Origin: Amycolatopsis roodepoortensis
Lineage (GTDB): Bacteria > Actinomycetota > Actinomycetes > Mycobacteriales > Pseudonocardiaceae
DNA length: 64,000 bases
NCBI RefSeq assembly: GCF_014873915.1
Contig: NZ_JADBEJ010000005.1
Coordinates: 62,001-126,000, forward strand
Direction: 5' to 3'
Shown here: positions 59,229 through 64,000 of the stretch, piece by piece
Layout of the letters: the number at the start of each line of letters is the position of its first letter
How positions within the stretch are numbered: the first letter of the stretch is position 1
Program-made: the position numbers and the translations under genes
The notes under the pieces: generated by a model
The model's input: only the letters and a program-made list of their open reading frames with translations
Database searches by the model: none
Told to the model about the DNA's origin: nothing

Positions 59229-59302
59229 TCCACTGTCCAATATGGACATCTCGCGCGGACTGTGCACTCGGTGGGCCTTCGGCTGAAACCGTCCGGCGGT
59301 GG

Positions 59303-60118
59303 TCAGTCGCCCTTGGCCAGCCGGTCGTTGACCCGGCGGGCGAGATCGCCGGTGAAGCCCGCGGCCGGCATGGTGTGGCCGAGAGCGGTGACGATCGTGT
59401 CGAGATGGGTGTCCACGGTGCCTTCGATCAACGTGGTGAGTGTCGCGGTGGTGGATCGGGCCCGGCTCCACCCCACTGCGATGGTGCCGATTCCGGCCAG
59501 CACTGCGGGATACCAATAGATCCCGAGGCCGAGGTACAGCACGCCCCAGCCGACGAGCCTGGTGGCCGACCTGAACTGGGATTCGGCCGCCTGCACTGGA
59601 GTGCGGACCGTTTCCGGGACCAGTAACCACAAGCGCGGCCACACCAAACCCAGATCGAGTCCGTGGTACTGCCCGGCGATCCGGGCGTTCAGCAGCCGGA
59701 ACCGCTCGCCGATCCAGGCCGGATGCCGTGGCCGGTAGGCGGCTACCGGGTCCACCCCCGCCCTGGCCGCCGCTCGATCGAAGAGCCTGCCGCGTACGGC
59801 AACCAACCCCCGTGCGAGCCAGGCAGCAGGCCCGCGCCACGGTCTGGTCCAGACCGCCTCGGCCAGGCTGCCGACCGCCTGCGCGGCCATGGCCGTCGCC
59901 GTGGCGCCGGCCAGCACGAAGACCGCCGTCGCCGCGACCGGCACGCGCGGCGCCTCCCGCACGATCCAGCCGGTCACCGAGACAAGGTCGAACGCGGAAC
60001 GGTGGCCCAGCCGGACCGCGCACACCGCCGCGGCGACGAACAGCGCCCCCGGCAGCACGAGGGTCGCGACCCATCGCTCGGCGAGTTTGCCGCTCAGAGA
60101 CGATAAGAAGGGGTTCAC
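59303..60118 (-). CDS. uncharacterised membrane protein of the TPR locus
   Basis: The 271-residue protein has three or four hydrophobic segments (WVATLVLPGALFVAAAVCAV; VPVAATAVFVLAGATATAMA; and a long one near 195-230, LYLGLGIYWYPAVLAGIG) with a soluble middle (about 85-170) and a polar C-terminus. The GTG start overlaps the stop of the Cys/His-rich gene, so the two are coupled. The longer frame upstream is a shadow of that gene. I do not recognise a family. Its position suggests it is the membrane part of a system with the divergent TPR protein. Confidence 0.65.
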   Translation of the reverse strand: MNPFLSSLSGKLAERWVATLVLPGALFVAAAVCAVRLGHRSAFDLVSVTGWIVREAPRVPVAATAVFVLAGATATAMAAQAVGSLAEAVWTRPWRGPAAWLARGLVAVRGRLFDRAAARAGVDPVAAYRPRHPAWIGERFRLLNARIAGQYHGLDLGLVWPRLWLLVPETVRTPVQAAESQFRSATRLVGWGVLYLGLGIYWYPAVLAGIGTIAVGWSRARSTTATLTTLIEGTVDTHLDTIVTALGHTMPAAGFTGDLARRVNDRLAKGD

Positions 60119-60528
60119 GGCGTCGCGCCCGTCGGCAGCATCGGCTCGTTGTCGAACAAGGCGCAGACGGGCGGGTGCCCGTTGTCGTCCCGATGGTCGT
60201 GGCGCATGCACAACCCGCGCGGGCAGCCGTACTCGCCGCGTCCGGTCCGCGGCAGGCGAGGGCTCCGCGTGCTGGGATACACGGGCATGCAGTCGGGAGT
60301 GCCCGCGTTCCTGGTCGGCTCCGCCGCCGACTCGGCATCGAGCAGGTCGAACTGCCGGCACGCGTCCAACGCCGAACCACCCGCGCGCACGCGGGAGGCG
60401 GCGCGTTCCAGCCGGTCGGTCCACCGGCCGGCGATGGCGGCCTGGCGCAGATCCGGCATGGCGGTGCACCACAGAACGAGCGCTTGTCCCTCGTCGAACG
60501 CCGCCACTTCGCCCCTCCCTTGTGCCAT
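60115..60528 (-). CDS. Cys/His-rich protein of the TPR locus
   Basis: The 137-residue protein has a helical N-terminus (about 1-75, FDEGQALVLWCTAMPDLRQA, then RLERAASRVRAGGSALDACR) and a C-terminal zinc-ribbon-like pattern YGCPRGLCMRH...GHPPVCALFDNEPM. Similar C-P-x-G-x-C...C-x-L tails occur, from memory, in actinomycete proteins encoded beside TPR, CHAT or NTPase conflict genes. ATG 60528 is chosen because upstream codons overlap the divergent TPR gene. It faces the TPR gene across a promoter region of about 50 nt. Confidence 0.6.
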   Translation of the reverse strand: MAQGRGEVAAFDEGQALVLWCTAMPDLRQAAIAGRWTDRLERAASRVRAGGSALDACRQFDLLDAESAAEPTRNAGTPDCMPVYPSTRSPRLPRTGRGEYGCPRGLCMRHDHRDDNGHPPVCALFDNEPMLPTGATP

Positions 60529-60586
60529 CCTGAATCGTCTACCGCACCGTAGTGGGTGGCGAGGGGGAGGAGTCGGCATTTCGCTC

Positions 60587-63500
60587 TTGGAACGTATCCG
60601 ACGTTGCCTGGAAACAAACGAATCCGACGAGGTCACCACACCCGAGGCCGTGGCGGACGCCGCTCGCTTGGTCGTGCCCGCCATCGGAAGCAGCTTGCCT
60701 CCCGAGATGCTTCGAGAACTCGGAATGCTGCACTGGCTGCGGCATTGCGCCCTGCCGCCGGGCGGTATCGGGCCTGACATCCAGATCTGTACGGAACTGT
60801 TCGCCCCGCTTGCCGAATCCTTCCCCGGTGTGGTGCCACCACCGGTGCTCGGCTGGCTGCAGGAAAACCGCTATCCGGGATTGACGCCCGCGGAACTCGG
60901 ACCGTTCTACGCGTCGGTGATCACCGACGCCGCTTTGACGGCCGCGGATCCCGGCTTGACAGACCTGGGGATAGCCGCGTGTCGAGCCGCCGTCGACGCC
61001 GGCGGTGAGGCCGACCGTCCGGCGCATCTGTTCAACCTGATGACGCTGCTGAACCAGCGCTTCGAATGGACGGCCGCCGAGGCGGATCTGGACGATGCGG
61101 TAGCGGCGGGCCGGGCGGCTCTCGAGTCGGCCGAGCACCCGATCGCTTCGGCGGTCCGGTTTCCCCTCGGGCTCGCTCTGCTCACCCGGTTCGGCATCCG
61201 AGGGCGGGAACGGGACCTCACCGACAGCACGGTGCTCCTGCGCGATGTGGCGTCGTCTCTGCCGTCCGGTGACCCGGACCGCGTGGCCTGTCTGTCGCAG
61301 CTCGCCTTGGCATTGGAGACCCATTGCAATATCGGCGGTCCGCTCGCCGTGGTCGAGGAGTACGTCGAGGTGACCCGGGAGGTCCTCGCAAGCTGCGCTT
61401 CGGACGACCCGGCATTCGGTGAAGCACTTCTGTTGCGAGGCAGTGCCCTGCGGGTCAGGTTCGTCCGTACGGGCGATGCCACCGACATCGCGGAAAGTGT
61501 CCGGTACCTGCGGGAGGCGCTGGGGAAGCTCCCCGAGGGCTCCGAGTCGCATGTCCCCGCGTTGCTCAATCTCGCAAGCTCGCTCCAGACCCGGTTCTCG
61601 TACGCTTCGGCGTTCACCACACCTGATGGTCCCGACAAGGCCGATCTGGCCGAAGCCATCACCCTGGCCAGGAAGGCCGACGCGGCCGTCGGAGAAGGCC
61701 ACCCGCTGAGGTGGGCGGTCGAGGCCACGCTGACGACCGTGCTCCGAGCCGATGACGCGGGCCATGCCGAGGTGACACGGGCGGCAAGAGCGGCCCTGGC
61801 GGCTCTGCCCGCGGCCAGCCCGCTTCGGGGGACCGCGCTGCTGTCCCTCGGTGAGGCACTTCGCCGCCAGTACCGGGCCTCCGGTGATCAGGAGGTCCTC
61901 CGGGAAGCCGTGGACGTCCTTCGTGAGGCGAAGACGGCCGGCGCGGGCGGCCCCCTCGGCCGGGCGCCGATGCTCACGGCCCTGTCGATGGTGCTGTACG
62001 AGGCGGTCAAGCTGGCGGACACCGACGGCGAGATCGATGACGGTGAGCTCGACGAGGCCATCGAGACAACGAGAGCGGCCGCGCAGGGCATCCCCGATGA
62101 CACGGTGATTCGCGGCCAGCAGCTCTGGCAGCTGGCGGAACTGCTGCGGTGGCGCTTCCTGCGCACAGGCCAGGCCGCGAATCTCGACGAACGGATCGAG
62201 ACGCTGCGGGCGACGGTGCCGCTGGCCCCCGACGCCTCCGCGTCGATGCAGTGTTTGTCCGCGCTCGCGGACGCACTCAGCCTCCGGTACAGCCGGAATC
62301 CGGACCTCGCCGACCTCGACGAGTCCGTCGCCGCGTTGTGCCGGGTCGTCGAGACCCTGCCCGCGGACGACCCCCGACTGCCCGACCTGCAGGCGGACGC
62401 CGCGTTGGCGCATCTGCAACGCTTCGACGCCAGGGGCGAGCCTGCCGACGGCGAGACTGCGACCCGGCTGATCCGCTCGGCGCTCGCCGCTACCGGGTCG
62501 GGCGACTCGAGTCGCTATCGAATACTCGGCGTTCTTGCCGCGATCCTCAGCTCGACAGCCACCTCCGAGCGCGACCCCGAGAAGCTGACCGAAGCCATAG
62601 AAGCCTGCCACGCGGCAACACCACCCGGCGCGGTTCCGAAGGTGTCGGTCACCCTCACCCTGGGCAACGCGCTCCTAGCCCGCTACGAGAACACCGGTGC
62701 CGAAGCGGACCTGGAGGCGGCGGCCACGACCTTGCGGTCCGCTTTGGCGCACGCGACCGGGATGAACCGGCTCATGCTCGTGAACAACCTCGTCCAGGTG
62801 CTTCGCATCCGCTTTTTCCGCCACGGCGACAAAAGCGCACTGACCGAGGCGATCGACAGGGGGAAGGCGGCAGTACGGGAAAACCCTGATGCGTTGCTGC
62901 TGGCGGGTAATGTCGCGGCCGCACAGACCGACCGGTACGAATGGGCCCGCGAGTCCGCCGATCTCACCGAGGCCGTCGACGCACTGCGGTCGGTGCTCGG
63001 CCGGGCCCGGCCGGATAGTCCGGATCTGCCGACGCTCCGGTTCTATCTCGGCTATGCCCTCCGGGCTCGTTTTCAGGCCACGGCCTCGATCGTGGATCTG
63101 GACGAGGCGATCGCGGTGTTGCGGCCGAGCCTCGCGTCGGCCGGATCGCGCGACCAGAAGGTTCAAGCCGGCATGATGCTCGGAATCGCGCTGTCGCTTC
63201 GCGGGCAGTGGTCGAACGACCAGGTCGCGCTCGCCGAGGCGAGCGAATTGCTGCGGGTCGCGGCTGACGGGCTGCCCGTGGCGAGCCCCGGCCGGAACAC
63301 GGCCGGGATCTTCTTGGCGAGCACGCTGCGCCTGCGGTTTCTCAACTCCGGAGAAGAGACTCTGCTCGCCGAAGCGATCGAGATCGGCAGGGAGATCGTC
63401 CCGCGCACCCAGGACGAGGAGACCAACCGGGCGTACGCACTGATCACGCTGGGCACCTTGCTGGCCCTGCGGTTCGAGCGGACCGGCGACGTCGGGGTGG

Positions 63501-64000
63501 TGACCGAGTCGATCGAGGTGCTGCGCCGCGGGGTGGCCGCCGCGGGCTCGAACAACGCGATAACGGCGAACGCGTTGTCCGAGCTGGCGCACGCATTGCG
63601 TGGCCGGTACAGCATCCTGGCGGAGTCCGCCGATCTGGACGAGGCCATCGAGGCCGCGGAGCGCGCCACGACCCTGCCGGGCACGACACCGGCCGAACGG
63701 AGTGCCCAGTTCGCCGCACTGGCCGTCGGCCTGCTGACCAGATCGCTGGCCACCGGCGATCTCGACGACCTCGACGCAGCCGTCGACCTGGGGCGCGAGG
63801 CCGCCCGCGCGCCCAACTGGCACGTCGCTTCGGCGGTCAACCTGATGACGCTGGGACTGGCACTGTGGTCCCGCTTCGATCGGACCGGAACGGTTTCCGA
63901 CCTCAACGCCGCCATCGACGCGTTGTTCGAGGCGGCGGAGGATGCCCATCCCGGGCACATCATGCGGCCCGTCATGCTGACCAACCTGTCCAACGCGCTA
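60587..64000 (+). CDS. very long TPR-repeat protein, 3' end outside window
   Basis: A single frame stays open to the right edge (at least 1138 residues). After a divergent N-terminal 130 residues it contains about 20 TPR-like repeats of roughly 50 residues with the pattern L..aL..Rf..tG...DLdEAi...r.a, for example NLMTLLNQRF..ADLDDAV and LGYALRARF..VDLDEAI. This long-repeat form is usually fused in actinomycetes to a C-terminal CHAT protease or an NTPase domain, which would lie beyond the window. The start is uncertain: TTG 60587 is a standard codon, but AGGAG (60568-60572) is ideally spaced for an ATT at 60578. It is divergent from the Cys/His-rich and membrane genes. Confidence 0.75.
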   Translation, partial: MERIRRCLETNESDEVTTPEAVADAARLVVPAIGSSLPPEMLRELGMLHWLRHCALPPGGIGPDIQICTELFAPLAESFPGVVPPPVLGWLQENRYPGLTPAELGPFYASVITDAALTAADPGLTDLGIAACRAAVDAGGEADRPAHLFNLMTLLNQRFEWTAAEADLDDAVAAGRAALESAEHPIASAVRFPLGLALLTRFGIRGRERDLTDSTVLLRDVASSLPSGDPDRVACLSQLALALETHCNIGGPLAVVEEYVEVTREVLASCASDDPAFGEALLLRGSALRVRFVRTGDATDIAESVRYLREALGKLPEGSESHVPALLNLASSLQTRFSYASAFTTPDGPDKADLAEAITLARKADAAVGEGHPLRWAVEATLTTVLRADDAGHAEVTRAARAALAALPAASPLRGTALLSLGEALRRQYRASGDQEVLREAVDVLREAKTAGAGGPLGRAPMLTALSMVLYEAVKLADTDGEIDDGELDEAIETTRAAAQGIPDDTVIRGQQLWQLAELLRWRFLRTGQAANLDERIETLRATVPLAPDASASMQCLSALADALSLRYSRNPDLADLDESVAALCRVVETLPADDPRLPDLQADAALAHLQRFDARGEPADGETATRLIRSALAATGSGDSSRYRILGVLAAILSSTATSERDPEKLTEAIEACHAATPPGAVPKVSVTLTLGNALLARYENTGAEADLEAAATTLRSALAHATGMNRLMLVNNLVQVLRIRFFRHGDKSALTEAIDRGKAAVRENPDALLLAGNVAAAQTDRYEWARESADLTEAVDALRSVLGRARPDSPDLPTLRFYLGYALRARFQATASIVDLDEAIAVLRPSLASAGSRDQKVQAGMMLGIALSLRGQWSNDQVALAEASELLRVAADGLPVASPGRNTAGIFLASTLRLRFLNSGEETLLAEAIEIGREIVPRTQDEETNRAYALITLGTLLALRFERTGDVGVVTESIEVLRRGVAAAGSNNAITANALSELAHALRGRYSILAESADLDEAIEAAERATTLPGTTPAERSAQFAALAVGLLTRSLATGDLDDLDAAVDLGREAARAPNWHVASAVNLMTLGLALWSRFDRTGTVSDLNAAIDALFEAAEDAHPGHIMRPVMLTNLSNAL

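Noticed and set aside
60552..60884. GTG-started frame MGGEGEESAFRSW.. at the TPR gene start
   Set aside because: It ends after 110 codons, while the adjacent frame stays open for more than 3.4 kb with TPR repeats.
1..64000. tRNA, rRNA, prophage or plasmid origin
   Set aside because: I saw no cloverleaf-like CCA-ending genes, rRNA stretches, integrase, phage structural genes or replication initiator; a covariance-model scan would be needed to exclude small RNAs.

Overview
The window is about 70% GC, almost fully coding, and rich in GTG and TTG starts and ATGA stop/start overlaps. Together with a type VII secretion (EspC/YbaB) module, PucR and MHS families and a recurrent TCCACWGTGGA palindrome, this points to a filamentous actinomycete of the Pseudonocardiaceae, most likely Amycolatopsis or a close relative. 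The genus is inference from style and gene content; no rRNA or tRNA is present to test it.

Layout. 1-3038: end of a PaoABC-type molybdenum aldehyde oxidoreductase operon (FAD/[4Fe-4S] and Mo subunits), closed by a 19-bp hairpin. 3.1-7.5 kb: small membrane protein, hypothetical protein, GreA/GreB-like factor, a 56-aa coiled-coil gene coupled to a D-amino-acid dehydrogenase, and a PucR regulator. 7.6-12.3 kb: two tandem secreted discoidin-FN3-metallophosphoesterases and a beta-propeller protein. 12.2-16.1 kb: a double-length Lrp-type regulator, a perfect operator, an AbgT transporter and an M20 peptidase, apparently a p-aminobenzoyl-glutamate-type uptake and hydrolysis unit. 16.1-19.2 kb: phosphoribosyltransferase, universal stress protein, GH43 and a DUF6480-like protein; three have promoters resembling stress-sigma (sigma-B type) promoters. 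19.1-21.3 kb: MHS transporter and a dienelactone-hydrolase-like protein without its nucleophile. 21.4-24.4 kb: type VII toxin module (YbaB, EspC-like, CdiA-CT tRNase-like toxin, SitI3-like immunity protein).

24.4-32.3 kb: a complete 3-hydroxyanthranilate (2-aminomuconate) meta-cleavage operon to pyruvate and acetyl-CoA, in the same order as the Pseudomonas nbaE-H-J-I-G-F-C-D-R cluster. 33.4-46.3 kb: a likely xyloglucan-utilisation locus with an ABC importer lacking its own ATPase, GH31 alpha-xylosidase, LacI regulator, two GH3 enzymes and GH12, tied together by four TCGAA..TTCGA operators.

46.5-58 kb: a hypothetical protein, a CPA1 antiporter and a 2770-residue SpvB/RHS polymorphic toxin with a lower-GC C-terminal tip. 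58.0-59.2 kb: an apparently leaderless ArsR gene with an SRPBCC partner. 59.3-64 kb: a membrane protein and a Cys/His-rich protein divergent from a very long TPR protein that runs off the right edge. This last locus looks like an uncharacterised conflict or signalling system and is the least explained part of the window.

Intergenic gaps carry long, sometimes nested palindromes of at least two related families, plus a 21-bp inverted tandem array after the carboxylesterase gene.
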